Origin: Diphasiastrum complanatum
Lineage: Eukaryota; Streptophyta; Lycopodiopsida; Lycopodiales; Lycopodiaceae
Assembly: GCA_029204225.1 (NCBI GenBank)
Contig: CM055096.1
Location: forward strand, 48,185,579 to 48,249,578
Direction of reading: 5' to 3'
Length of the DNA: 64,000 nt
Shown here: piece after piece, positions 21,867 to 32,469 of the stretch
Position numbering within the stretch: the stretch's first letter is position 1
Layout: each line of letters opens with the position of its first letter
The notes under the pieces: generated by a model
Seen by the model: the letters and a program-made list of their open reading frames with translations, nothing else
Database searches by the model: none
Told to the model about the DNA's origin: nothing
Program-made: the position numbers and the translations under genes

Positions 21867-22382
21867 CCCTTCGTGACAAGTCTTGCTTTGTAGCAGCCAA
21901 CGGTGCTATGTAGTTTCATCTTCTTCTTGTACACCCACTTGCAGTCGACTATTTTTTCTGTTTTCTGGTAGTGGATCTAGTGTCCATGCCTCGTTTTGCT
22001 TCATTGACTCGATCTCCTCTGACATTGCATGCTTCCAAAATTCTCCCTCTAGACTCTGGATAGCTTCTTGATATGTTGTTGGCTCTTCAATGAAGCTGTA
22101 GTACTCAAACTACATGTCTTCGCTCCACTGAAGATTGTCAGAGTAGCGGTCTGGAGGTCTTCTTTGTCTTGTTGACTTTTTAAGTTCGTTTCGTTGCTGC
22201 TCGAACATTTCTTGTTCATGTGGTTGATCTTCTGCTTCCTGCTGCTCTGGAGTCTGTGGTTCTGCATTCTGATTTGATGTCTATCCTCGATCTCCCTCTT
22301 GAATAGGCAACTGTGTGAAGATCTCATGGTCTCTTTCGTCTTTTAGTCCAGGGAATGTGGACTCATTGAACTTCACATCGTA
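21867..22382 (-). pseudogene. Copia linker and RT-start fragment, inverted against Copia E
   Basis: The minus strand encodes the integrase-RT linker: VKFNESTFPGL, a Q/E-rich segment, STRQRRPPDRYSD, EEPTTYQEAIQS, HAMSEEIESMKQNEAWTL, and the RT start with KWVYKKKMKLH (shifted frame). It lies head-to-head with plus-strand Copia E at 21866/21867, so either an inversion within one element or an insertion of a related one. One stop is TAG in place of an expected Q. Confidence 0.75.
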
Positions 22383-23649
22383 GCACGAGATCTAGCATAA
22401 GTAAATGTTTTAGCATGATCATTTATTGTCTTTCTACATTATGATTGGACCCCTAGATTTGGACCTCTCATCATGATTGGACCTCGTGATTTCCACCTCA
22501 CAATTTGATTGCGCCTCATGATGTGCACCTCTAAACATGATTGGTTCACATGTAATGCACCTCTTAACGGGATTGGCCTTGTGATTTATGCCTCTAAATG
22601 TGATTGGGCCAAATAGATGCATCTCAATTTGTTGGCTGACTTTGACAATTCCCCAAGATACTAGACCAGAGCTATCCAAGAGCACATCTCACTTTAGACC
22701 AAAGAGGTCTCTGAAGAAGGGATAAACTAAGAATGAGAACCGAGGAATGCTAGTTAATTGATGGTGACCTCTGGTGGGGGAGATAATTCCTCTTGTAATT
22801 TGTCTACTGTGGAATTGCCACTAGGATGCCACCTAAGTATCTCTCTTGCTTATTTAAGAGACTCCCCTTTTGTAGAAGAGAGCTTTTTGTGTAATGCAAC
22901 TACTCCATGTCCTAATGAGAATAGCCTCCACCATTTGGTGCATTCATGAAGCTCCTTGATCATTCTTGTTTCCTTGAGTGATGCATTTATGATCTTGTCT
23001 TTCCATTATTTATGTGTGGTTGTGGATTTAGTGTAGTTGTGAAATAGAGCAGCGTGGATTAGATTTCTTGTTTTTTGTGGATTAAAGTAGGAATCAACAT
23101 TCAAGTAAACTATGTAGGCTAGAAATGTGGTTTATATCTTGCAAATCCATTTACATTCTAGTTTTTTATGTTCTTGGTATGTCCAAGAATCAAGAAATGT
23201 GTGTTTCTTAATTCTTGGACTTTCAAAATGCTTTCTAGTTAGTTTCTTGTTTCTTGCTTGTGGTTTGATGTGTGTTAGATTACTTGTCAGCTTTCAAGAA
23301 TCTGTTCATTTCGATTTGCAGTCACTTTGTTTGTAGTGATATGTTTTCAAAAACCATTTGGCATTCAGGCGAGTTGTAATCTGATCATTTGTTGAGCATC
23401 TTGGCTTGCATGTTTGGTTGTTAATGCATGTGAGTACAGTTCAAGACAGACCTTCCCGAGTGTCCTCTAACAGGCAGGACAATACTATAATGATTTCATA
23501 CATTTTGTCTGATCAGGGCATTGAAACGAGATAGATACAAACCAAGAAATGCCAAAAGAAGCCTGGTAACAGGCAGAACAGAACTGTAACCATAGAAGTA
23601 ATGAAGTAAACTCGTTGACAGAGCATAAGCAGAGAAGAATCTATCAACA
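22383..23649 (+). repeat. Gypsy-type 5' LTR
   Basis: It ends ..CTATCAACA directly before a Gypsy-like primer site. Inside are a U3 with ATCATGATTGGACC-like repeats (22430-22630), a TATA-like TTATTTAAGAG at about 22850, and an R-U5 region shared with 6385-6840. The left boundary is placed where similarity to Copia stops and is approximate. It contains a purine tract GGTGGGGGAGATAA at about 22784, whose role is unclear. Confidence 0.55.
22430..22630. repeat. Degenerate about 30-bp repeats in the LTR U3
   Basis: The phrase ATGATTGGACC/TGATTGG followed by CCTCATGATNTGCACCTCT recurs about six times with drift. The same phrase in reverse complement occurs at 7115-7200. Confidence 0.65.
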
Positions 23650-23650
23650 T

Positions 23651-23667
23651 TTGGCGCCCATTGTTGC
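23651..23667 (+). promoter_or_regulatory. Gypsy-like primer-binding site
   Basis: TTGGCGCCCATTGTTGC two bases after the LTR end CA. TGGCGCC starts are usual in plant Gypsy elements; the exact tRNA cannot be fixed by eye. Confidence 0.65.
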
Positions 23668-24680
23668 TTGAACTCAGACACATAATTAATCCAAAACTTG
23701 CTGCAACAGTGTTCTCAATCAGCTCTTTCAAAACATTCTATAAATCTGCGTTGACACAGAACTATTCTCATCTCTGCCCTCCATTGTCGTTGCTCTTGAC
23801 AGCCATTCATCCATCCATAGTTCCTTCATCCACACACCTGTCTACCTCTGTCACGACTTTCCACATCCTTCTGCTGTTACCCACACCCATTCTTGGTTTT
23901 TCTACCCACGACATCAGCCGCACCTCTCTGCCACGTCCTCGCACATGCCTTGCACACAAACATCACCAATGTCTCAGCCGACTCCCATTGCACTTCTACA
24001 GTCAACCGACTCCTCCTTCACTCCTTCATGCGCCAAACATGCGCCAAACAGACTGCTCACTTCAGTTCCCACTGAGCCGACTAGTTTACCTCTAGCGCCA
24101 ACCGAACCCTCATTCACTTCTCTTCCAGTCGACTAGCTCGAGTCCTTAACTCCTGCAGCCGCCGAGTCCTCAACTCCTACAACAGCTGAGTCTTCACCTC
24201 CTACAGCAGCCGAGTCATCTAGCTCCTACACGCGCCGAGTCATACACGCCCTCCTCATCCAACGAATTCGAGTCCTACACGCCCTCCTCATCCAACCGAG
24301 ACAAGTCCTACATGCCCTCCTCATCCAACCGAACCGAGTTTTCATTTCAGTTCCACACTTTAACTCTCTCATCAACCTGCAAACGATTTGCAAATGATCT
24401 ACAAAACCTACAAACGATCTACACCTACAAACCACAGACCCCTAAACACAGATTTTACCTCTCTTGGAAAAAGAGGCCCTACAAAAAATTCAATCCACAA
24501 TATCCAACCGATGCAAGTGATGACACTTCGTCATTCACCGAGTTCATTGGCTTTACCACTAGCCGATTTCAACAATGATGATTTTCCCATTTATATATGG
24601 GAGTTTTGGAGTGTCCAAGTAGGGAAATGTTTTCCCTACTTGCAATGGATCAGCAAGGTTTTTTAACTAGGAAATTGGTT
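23668..24680 (+). other. Pyrimidine-rich Gypsy leader with a minisatellite
   Basis: C/T-rich and without a recognisable gag. Open frames of 60-144 codons here have low-complexity Leu/Ser/Pro/Thr composition and no known motif, so I do not call them genes. It contains the repeats at 24130-24334. Confidence 0.5.
24130..24334 (+). repeat. Minisatellite, CCGAGTC..CTCCTACA units
   Basis: Three 33-bp units of GAGTCCTACACGCCCTCCTC + ATCCAACC start at 24237, 24269 and 24302; before them are about four looser units of GCCGAGTCNTCANCTCCTACA (24130-24236). Confidence 0.85.
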
Positions 24681-25301
24681 CAACCTATGTATGAAAACTT
24701 GTAATGTTATCTAGGTAAATCTAAATGATAAAGAAATGTATATGTAATTCACATTTTTCCTATTTTGTAAAAATTATGAATATGTAGGTAAAGTTAGATT
24801 GTGATGGAGGTATTCACACACAATTTATGAACACCTAAGAAAACTTGCATGGTGATGTAGGTAATCCCAAATTATGAAAGATATGCATTTGCAATTCACA
24901 TTTTTCTTTTGTATCATAGTTTGTAAATACTTTTTATTATCTAAAAATACATTAAAACATCAATAAAATGTAAAAACACAAATAATTAGAAGCACTAATA
25001 AAATGTAAAAAGGAAAATTAAATACATTTAACCCTTAAATAGAACCCCTAAATACAGAATTTAAGCAAACTAAAAGCCCACCAAATGTCAAAATTGAAAA
25101 CATTAAAAGTCCTAAGAAAATGCAAGTTCATCAAATTAAAAGCCCAAAAAATGAGACTAATTTAAGACATTGAGAGCCCTAAAAAATTCTAGGGATCAAA
25201 ATATTAAAAGCCCAAAAAATGAGATTGATTGAAGACATTGAAAGTCCTAAAAAATACTAGGGATTATAATATTAAAAGCCTAAAAAGTAAAAATTCATGC
25301 A
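24681..25301. repeat. A-rich tandem repeats
   Basis: Two repeat types. AACTTG..ATGTAGGTAA..TTCACATTTTTC at about 24695 recurs about 147 bp later at about 24842. ATTAAAAGCCCAAAAAATGAG at about 25135 recurs at 25203, period 68 bp, and similar GACATTGAAAGCCCTAAAAA words reappear at 28600-28760 beyond Copia F. No gene seen. Confidence 0.75.
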
Positions 25302-27359
25302 TCAAAAAGATAAAAAGCATAATGCGACTGTAGCTACTGCTTCAGCCCACAGTGCCCTTGGAGCCTTCGAGTACGCCATCATGTATCTGGCTGCTTCCAT
25401 CAAAGTCATGTTCTTTCGTTCAGCAACACCATTGTGCTGCGGTGTGTAGGCTGCAGTTCTTCTGTGAATGATGCCACAATCATTGTAGAAGTCAGTGAAG
25501 CAATTCGAGATATATTCGCCACCTCGATCTGTTCTGATTTGCTTCACCTTGCTGCCTGTGCATCTCTCAGCCCAATTCACATATTCTGTGAATTTATCGA
25601 ATGCTTTAGATTTATTCTGAATAAAATACACTCTGGCAAACTTGCTATAATCATCAATGAAGGTTATATAATATTTTGAACCTCCTACTGATATCACGTT
25701 GAATGGACCGCAGATGTCAGAGTGCACCAGCTCCATAATCTTTGTCATTCTGTAGGAGTCTTGGACTAATGGTGTGCGTGACATCTTGTCTTTCAAACAT
25801 GCATCACAGGTGGTCGAACTGGTTGCATTCAAAATGCTGACCCCTGTTATTGCTCCATGATGACTTGCTTGGTAGAGTGTCATTGAGCTCATGTGGCAGA
25901 GTCTTCTGTGCCACAGAGTGTCTGGCGAGTCGTCATGGGTCTGATGCATCTGATCTTCAGGTAGGCGCACCTTTAGATGATATAGGTTGTCCTTCCTTCT
26001 GCCTTGAGCAATGTGAGTGCTGGTGCTGGCATCAATCACGTTGCATGCTTCATTAGAAAACGTCACATGCATCCCTGCATCTGCTATTCTTGCTACAAAG
26101 AGCAAGTCTTGCTGCAGAGTTGGCATGAACAGAACATCTTCGAGTCATTTGTCTTTGTCGTTGTTGTTGAGCCAAAGTGAACCAATACCGTTCACCTGAT
26201 GTCTGGATCCATCTCCAAGAACTATGAATCTTGAGGGATCTACACTTCTAAAATCAGACATGATTCATCTTGATGTCACAAAGTGCGAGGTGGCTCCTGA
26301 ATCCAGGATCACCTCGTGTGTGTCAGACGTTGATGCTGCACACACATCTTCACAGATGTAGGCGGTCGAACAATTTTTGTTCGTTCTTTCTTCGCCCATC
26401 TTTGAGCTCTCAGGCTCCTCGACATAGGAAGAACTATTATTGTTCTCTTGTCTATTCTGTGCTTATCTGTTTCTTGGGTTCTGGCGGCAATCCATGGTTG
26501 CATGACCCTTCTTATGGAAATGGATACACTCAATCTTGGGATTGAGCCAACAGGTATCTATTGTATGCCCGTCTCTTCTGCATCTCACGCAGGTCTTCTT
26601 GTCTGCATCTTGTCATTTCGACCTCCCTTTGGTCTTCCAGTTGCTCTTGCTGGTCCCCTCTGCTTGTTGGTCACGATCCTACCTCTGATTTGTCTCCCAA
26701 TAAGGCTTGAATTGTTTCTTGGATTTTTCTCGGTTGTCGTAGAGGGCCTGGTCAGAACCATCCTTGTGATCAAGGTGTTCTTTGGCCTCGACTTCCTCTC
26801 GAATCTCGACAATCGCCTTTTCGAGGTTCATGGTTGGATCTTTCATGAGCAGAGTTCGTGTCGTCTGGAAAGATCTGGGTAAGGCTCTCAACAGATATGT
26901 GAGCTGCTTCTGAGCTGATACTGCACTCTCTGCTCCTAAGTTGTGTAGTGATAGAAACAAATCCTTCATCTTTCTCACAAAAGAGGTGAGGTCTTTTCCA
27001 TCCCACTGCAGATTCGTTAGCTGATCTTCCAGCATCATAATCTGACTTCTTGATTTTGTCTGAAATCTTGTGAGCAGTGCATCCCACATCTCCTTGGCTT
27101 TGGAGAGTGTAGCCAGGTCAAGTGTAAGGCTATCTTCAATGGAAGATGATAGCAAAGCTACTGCCTTGTCATTTTTCTCCCTCCATTCGCGTAGCTCCTT
27201 GCCTGTTGTCGTAGGCATTTCTTTAGTGCCATCCACCCAGGGGAAGAGTCCTTCACCCTTGAGTATCGAAGATGTCTTAATTTTCCAAGCTAGAAAGTTA
27301 AATCCTGAAGAATCAAGTATAGTGCAGATCTTGCTCTGCATGCTGCTGGTTGAAGCCAT
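25302..27359 (-). pseudogene. Copia F gag-protease-integrase, one frame with five nonsense codons
   Basis: From ATG at 27357-27359 the minus strand stays in one frame to 25302. Gag: FNFLAWKIKTSSILKGEG, a UBN2-type core, then two knuckles, CVRCRRDGHTIDTC and CIHFHKKGHATMDC (second Cys replaced by Phe). Protease site DSGATSHF (about 26310). Pre-integrase DTLWHRRLCHMSS and zinc residues CDAC; integrase D in ELVHSDICGPF, D in RTDRGGEYIS, E in HNGVAERKN. The five stops (after NQR, RSK, PRNR, TSR and KDK) are each explicable by one C-to-T change. The frame ends at a junction with A-rich DNA at 25302-25315; RT and RNase H are missing. Confidence 0.92.
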
Positions 27360-27457
27360 TGCTTCTTGAAGTCTGTTTTCTCGTTGATGGTTGATAGTCT
27401 AAATGCTTGGCCTCCTGGATCTGCTAGCTTCTTGGCTATGTCAGAATATGGAAGGGT

Positions 27458-27470
27458 GGCTCTAATACCA
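27458..27470 (-). promoter_or_regulatory. Primer-binding site of Copia F
   Basis: Minus-strand TGGTATTAGAGCC, one change from the usual TGGTATCAGAGCC, 98 bp upstream of the gag start. Confidence 0.8.
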
Positions 27471-27471
27471 C

Positions 27472-28215
27472 TGATGAGAATCATGAGATGCTCTGATATC
27501 ACTGATGAATCTAGGGGAGAAAATTCACGAAAGAGTCGCAATTGCAAAACAGTCACGACTCTCTTGCAAGATTCGGATGGAGTTCAGATGCGTTCGCTGG
27601 GCACTGCCAACTGAAACACTCCTACAATCCTCCAAAGAATAGTCAGTTACTATTGATCTACGTTCATAAAATCAATACAGCATTCGACTTAATTTCAGCC
27701 AAAGTATGGAATTCAAAGGGAACAAGAAAAACTCAGACATATGAAATAAACAGCATAAGCATTCGACATCCAAGATCAGAGACAACTAGAAAATAATCTA
27801 TATTGATTTTCTCTGATTTCTTCAGGGCACTAGATGTGAATCTATGCAGTGCGTTGGTTTGAGAGAAAAACACGGTTCTCTCACAAGTAGTAGTCTCACT
27901 TCACTATCGAACAATTGGATCTTCTGATCCTAGACAGAATTATCTTCTCGCACGCAGGCGGAGCTTCTGTCTGTGTTCGTTTTGATTGCTCACTAGCATT
28001 AGACTTCTTTAGTGTCTCTTCTCTTCGTTACACTCTATGTATCTTGTTCTGATATATGTCAAGTATTATTCAGTAAGTACGATCTCTCTATGTAAACCTA
28101 AGATTAGAGTGATTATACATCTACAACTAATCAGGGAATTACAAGAGTGGCAGATTAGCCACGACCTAGGAAGTATCTGCTGATGTCATGCCATCAGGTC
28201 AGATCTCTATACTTC
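27472..28215 (-). repeat. 5' LTR of Copia F (outer boundary approximate)
   Basis: On the minus strand it ends CTCATCA one base before the primer site. No direct copy is in the window, so the start near 28215 is a guess from the change in composition. Confidence 0.5.
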
Positions 28216-29190
28216 TGGGTACTTGCGTGATCTCTGGTGTACTCCTTGGAGCGTGAGGACAGAACGGGTTTCGTTTCCACCGTTGCTTTCGTTTACCTCG
28301 TCTGCCTTTCCTTGCTGGACCGCAAAGGAATTTCATTCGTGGATCCTTCGTGTTCATGAACCATTCGTGTTCGAGAACCGTTCGTCTTCGTCTCCATTGA
28401 CTTTCGTGTTTGTGAAACTCTTCGTGTTTTGTGTATTGAAATATTGGAAAAATCTATCTAATGTTGAAAGTAGAGGTCCTAAAAATGCCAAAGATGAATT
28501 GAGCTCTTTTGGCTTAGTAAAGACCCATCTTAGAATAAAATATTCAAGGTAGGTAGAAGTAGAAACTCGAGCTACCATAGGAATTGCCATTTGTACTTTA
28601 AAAATTCAAGACATTTGAAAGCCCTAAAATATCCAAGGTTCCTAAAGACTACTGAAACTGTAAAAATTCAAGACATAAAGAGCCCTAAAAATGTAAGGGT
28701 CCAATAGACTAAAATCTCAAAAATGTATAAATGCAGGCCACCGAAAGTTTTTAAGAATGTAAGTCCAACAAATAAATGTATGCCCCCCTTCTTTAGGCAC
28801 TTTTGGTTTCGGGAAGGACTCTTGCTCAAAGTAGCATTGTTTTGGAGTCATCCCACATTCTAAGGTGCCCACATTTAAGGAAAGTCCCTCATTTACAAGC
28901 ACCCTTTTAGGCAAGAGCAATGCAAATAGTCAATGAGGTATATTTACTCACTCTCCCCCACATGTTTTCGAGGCACTTTTGGTCTTGAGGTAGGTCGATC
29001 CGTCCAATATTCATATGAAGAAACAAAATGTTTCTATACCAAAGCTTTGCTAGCTTTCAGCCCTCAGTCTGACAAAAAGACACGAAGCAAAAATGTTTGC
29101 GAACATCACGAAAATACACGAAGCGAAAATATTCGCGAACACCCCGACAAAGAAACACGAACGCGAAAAATTCGCGAAAGTAACTTTTGT
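28216..29190. other. Possible small element with TTCGTG/CACGAA clusters at both ends
   Basis: 28270-28440 carries about eight TTCGTG or TTCGTT words (TTCGTGTTCATGAACC, TTCGTGTTCGAGAACC); 29080-29185 carries the opposite orientation (CACGAAGCGAAAATATTCGCG, AACACGAACGCGAAA). Opposed subterminal clusters suggest a non-autonomous DNA transposon, but no terminal inverted repeat or target duplication was found. Between them are A-rich repeats (28590-28760) and no clear gene. Confidence 0.3.
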
Positions 29191-31060
29191 AATAAAAACT
29201 TTCAGTTAATTTGGCCTTATAACACTGGATCATTGAATCTGTTGTATGCATGCAAGTGCCTAAATATCACTTTAAGTTCTATATTTCAACGTGAATATGA
29301 TCCTTGGAGCATGTCCCTTGCAATACCATGACTTAAGATTCCACCACCATAACACGGAATCACTAATAGTGATAGAGAACATCAAAAACCTCTGAATTTT
29401 GTATGATGCATACATACCCATGTCAATGCAGCTGAGCATTTTCATAATGGGGTGTACAAGGCCGAAATTCTTGCCCGCTGGAAATGCACGACTTAGACGT
29501 AGCTGCTACAGCAGCAGATCACGTATGATCATCAGTACTGATCACTCCTATGTTCCCCATCCAATTCCTGCATTGCAAATCTCGAATAGGGCATTGTGCA
29601 CACCTACTTGTTGCCAATTGGATAATGACCTCCAAGAAACTAGCAACTACTTCTTTTACCTTCGTGACATCAAACTATAAAAGCCACCAAGGCTAAGTGG
29701 AAGTGAAATTAGTATAGGGAGCCACACTATACTTTTAGCTTTGAAAAATAGTGAAAAGCATCAATTTTAGGTTGCTAAACTACCTGGCTTCATTTAGAGC
29801 AACGACAAGACAAAAATTGTATGGATGCAAACTACTTCGACAAATGCAAGTATGCATTAGAAATGTTGGATTTAAGTTGGAGCAAATTGATAAAGCATCA
29901 ACTTTATTAGCCAAAAAGAAGAGTCTTGACAATCAATCAAGCACTAAGTTGAGAGGAGTTAGTGGAAATTCCTTGGAAATTTGAGACAATATTAAAAATA
30001 TTTTAAATGTTTTCAAACTTTTGTGGATTCAACATAACTAACATTGATTGCATTTGATGAGCTACTTTTAAAATTGATTTAGACTCTTAAAAAATCATAA
30101 ATATTTTTGTATTTTATTCACCATTGGATAGTTCCGATAGTTTGGGGTTTCTTGAAAAGTTTAGTTTTTTGTTTTTGACATGGTGTACTAGATTTTTTTA
30201 AGTCAAAATGTCTGTTTCTATCTTTTTTTTTTAGGTGACGTTTGAGAATTTTTATAAGAAAAAGCATGTTTTTGGACAAAAAATATAAATTTGCTAAAAT
30301 AACTACTCTTTTAGGATTTTGACCCATTTCAAAAGAATTTGCATTTGTGTAGATTTCACGTTCAAACTATAAGTCATGGATAGGACTTGAGAGACATTGC
30401 CACAAGTAGCAATATCTACACTTTACATCCACATTGTAAGTCAAGCCATTATTAAGCCTGTGTCCATGAAAAGATATAAACTCTTCACGCAAGGACATAG
30501 ATTTGAGCCACAAGTTCTCCGGTGCCACATGTCACACTCTTATCCAACTCACCTAGGGTGGTACAATATATTCAATTTTGAAACTCAGATTTGACCCATG
30601 TAAAAAGACTTCCTAAATATGAAAATTATCCTACAATAATAAAACAACAACATTGTAGTATACCAGAAAGGCCTTTCCATGAAGATCACATTTATGTTGA
30701 AAAGAAAAATGTCATTCACTAATGGTTGGATGCAAGGTTAGATGACAATAGCATCATCACAATAAGGAACTAAAAGTGAGCTGGAAAAGTATGTGATGGA
30801 TTCATTTACAAACAATGCACTTGAAACATGTAATTACAATAGTGCTTATTTGATCTTTTGTTGTATTTTATCATATTATATGAGTCTAGCATATGGATAA
30901 GCAAGTTGATACACAAATCGTAGATAACCACTCTGCTTTTAAGAAGAAAACCACCAACGGCTTTACATATGCACTATGAGATTAACGTATGCTTAAGAAA
31001 ATTGGGAATCTATTGGTTGGAAGGTGATAGTAAAAAAAACATTAGAGTGGGCTAGCATAG
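29191..31060. other. Unassigned DNA
   Basis: No retrotransposon protein, LTR or known domain seen on either strand. Open frames are under 95 codons with no recognisable motif. It may be degraded host or transposon sequence. Confidence 0.4.
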
Positions 31061-31067
31061 ATGTTTA

Positions 31068-31409
31068 CCCCACCCAACATGTAACTTTCCAACCAAAATA
31101 ATAGCCCTATGTGAGAGGATGAACCTACTTATATGAGGTTTTCCAAATAGTAAGGATGCACGACTATTCCTATTTGTGCTATCATGGCAGCTAAAGAGCT
31201 CCCATTGAGTTTAGAGAAGTGAGCAAGGAGTGTGGCATCCCACCCAACATGTAACTTTCCAACCAAAATAATAGCCCTATGTGAGAGGATGAACCTACTT
31301 ATATGAGGTTTTCCAAATATGTAAGGATGCACGACTATTCCTATTTGTGCTATCATGGCAGCTAAAGAGCTCCCATTGAGTTTAGAGAAGTGAGCAAGGA
31401 GTGTGGCAT
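31068..31409. repeat. 170-bp direct tandem duplication
   Basis: CACCCAACATGTAACTTTCC begins at 31071 and 31241; the two copies are nearly identical over their length (one differs by an added T, AAATAGTAAGG versus AAATATGTAAGG). A minus-strand frame crosses both and repeats the peptide LLAHFSKLNGSSLAAMIAQI, so the unit may come from a coding segment. Confidence 0.92.
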
Positions 31410-31745
31410 GCCACATTATAACTAGGTTATTTGTTGGGCCATGGAATGATTGTAAGGCATTTTTTGGGGACATGCAACCTCTTCATCTCATGCTTGTGTC
31501 ATGTGTAAATGAAAGAACATATTAAGACATAATTAGAACATGCGAGTTCATTTGATGGTGTATATGCCTATGTTGTCATCAAGGAGTGCTCGGGTAAACC
31601 TGCAAACTATAGGAATGGCACTGGCAAGTTCTTCAAAAATCGGCATCATGAAATGTTTGACGATTTTTTATACATGCATGTATACCTTTTTATAAGTAAA
31701 AGTCTTCAAAATCTGAGAAGTTCTATAAAATGCAAGAGGTTTCCG

Positions 31746-31990
31746 AGCAGTCTTGCCATGCATAGTTGTGTTTGATTCTAAAGTTGAGACACATGCATAC
31801 TCTTGAATGTGTTATCAAACTTTCAAAGTAAAATGCACCTATCATCTAGTAAAGGGAATATATCTAAAGCAGTCTTGCCATGCATAGTTGTGCTTGATTC
31901 TAAAGTTGAGACACGTCCATACTCTTGAATGTGTAATCAAACTTTCAAAGTAAAATGCACCTATCATCTAGTAAAGGGAATATACCTAAA
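31746..31990. repeat. 122-bp direct tandem duplication
   Basis: AGCAGTCTTGCCATGCATAG starts at 31746 and again at 31868; both copies continue to GTAAAGGGAATATA with only a few substitutions. Confidence 0.92.
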
Positions 31991-32100
31991 CCCTTGAACA
32001 CTTCCTTCCATGTCATACAAAATCCCATCTGGTAAGTTTTGATCTTGTCTAAACACATCTACATGACGTCATTCTTATATTTTAAACATTCTTTGTTGTT

Positions 32101-32415
32101 TTGTTTTTTTTGCTATTTATCTTGCATAATTGTAGATACAAGCCAAATGTGCAAAATTTTGGTGGTGCTTGTCTCTGCAACGAGATTGAATATCTCAACA
32201 TCGGCCACTTTTCTACGGATGGAAAGAGATCAATGTTGCACTACAACACTACCAGAAATTTGGACTTCGTAAATCACTTCGACTTTACTATAGTGACAAA
32301 GAAGCTAAAAAATCCAATGATTGGCTATGTGGCTTCTCCATACCAAATGCTACAACAACTTGTAAATAGATTAATTGGAATGTTTTCTCATCCTGCCGAT
32401 TGGAGACGGTGCTAA
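32101..32415 (+). CDS. Short ORF with a faint resemblance to N4/N6 DNA methylase
   Basis: An open plus-strand frame of about 93 useful codons ends in TAA at 32413-32415. It contains NFGGACLCNEIEYLNIGHFS, HFDFTIVTKKLKNPMIG, SPYQMLQQLVNRLIGMFSHP and ADW. The last part is laid out like the segment before motif I of N4/N6 DNA methylases (..P.LLERLI..FSNPGD..), but the methylase motif itself is absent, so at most a fragment. A GTAAGT donor (32032) and TTGTAG acceptor (to 32135) nearby do not join in this frame. It is unlike the retrotransposon proteins around it. Confidence 0.3.
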   Translation: MFFLLFILHNCRYKPNVQNFGGACLCNEIEYLNIGHFSTDGKRSMLHYNTTRNLDFVNHFDFTIVTKKLKNPMIGYVASPYQMLQQLVNRLIGMFSHPADWRRC

Positions 32416-32469
32416 GCCACTAATTAGATGGGTTTTTAGTTTGCCTTTTGCTTGATTTTTCTTGCATTT

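Noticed and set aside
22784-22797. GGTGGGGGAGATAA as a polypurine tract starting an LTR
   Set aside because: It lies about 60 bp before a TATA-like site and within the LTR-like region; a U3 that short is unlikely.
23661-24136. Ser/Pro/Leu-rich frames of 60-144 codons as gag
   Set aside because: No capsid or zinc-knuckle motif; explained by pyrimidine-rich composition.
24237-24334. Direct repeats resembling a CRISPR array
   Set aside because: Contiguous units with no unique spacers, in a plant retroelement leader.
26448-26882. A 144-codon plus-strand hydrophobic frame
   Set aside because: Antisense to the zinc-knuckle and gag region of Copia F.
32239-32262. CACTACAACACTACCAGAAA as a second CACTA terminus
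   Set aside because: Lies inside a short ORF, has no partner end, no subterminal repeats and no 3-bp duplication.
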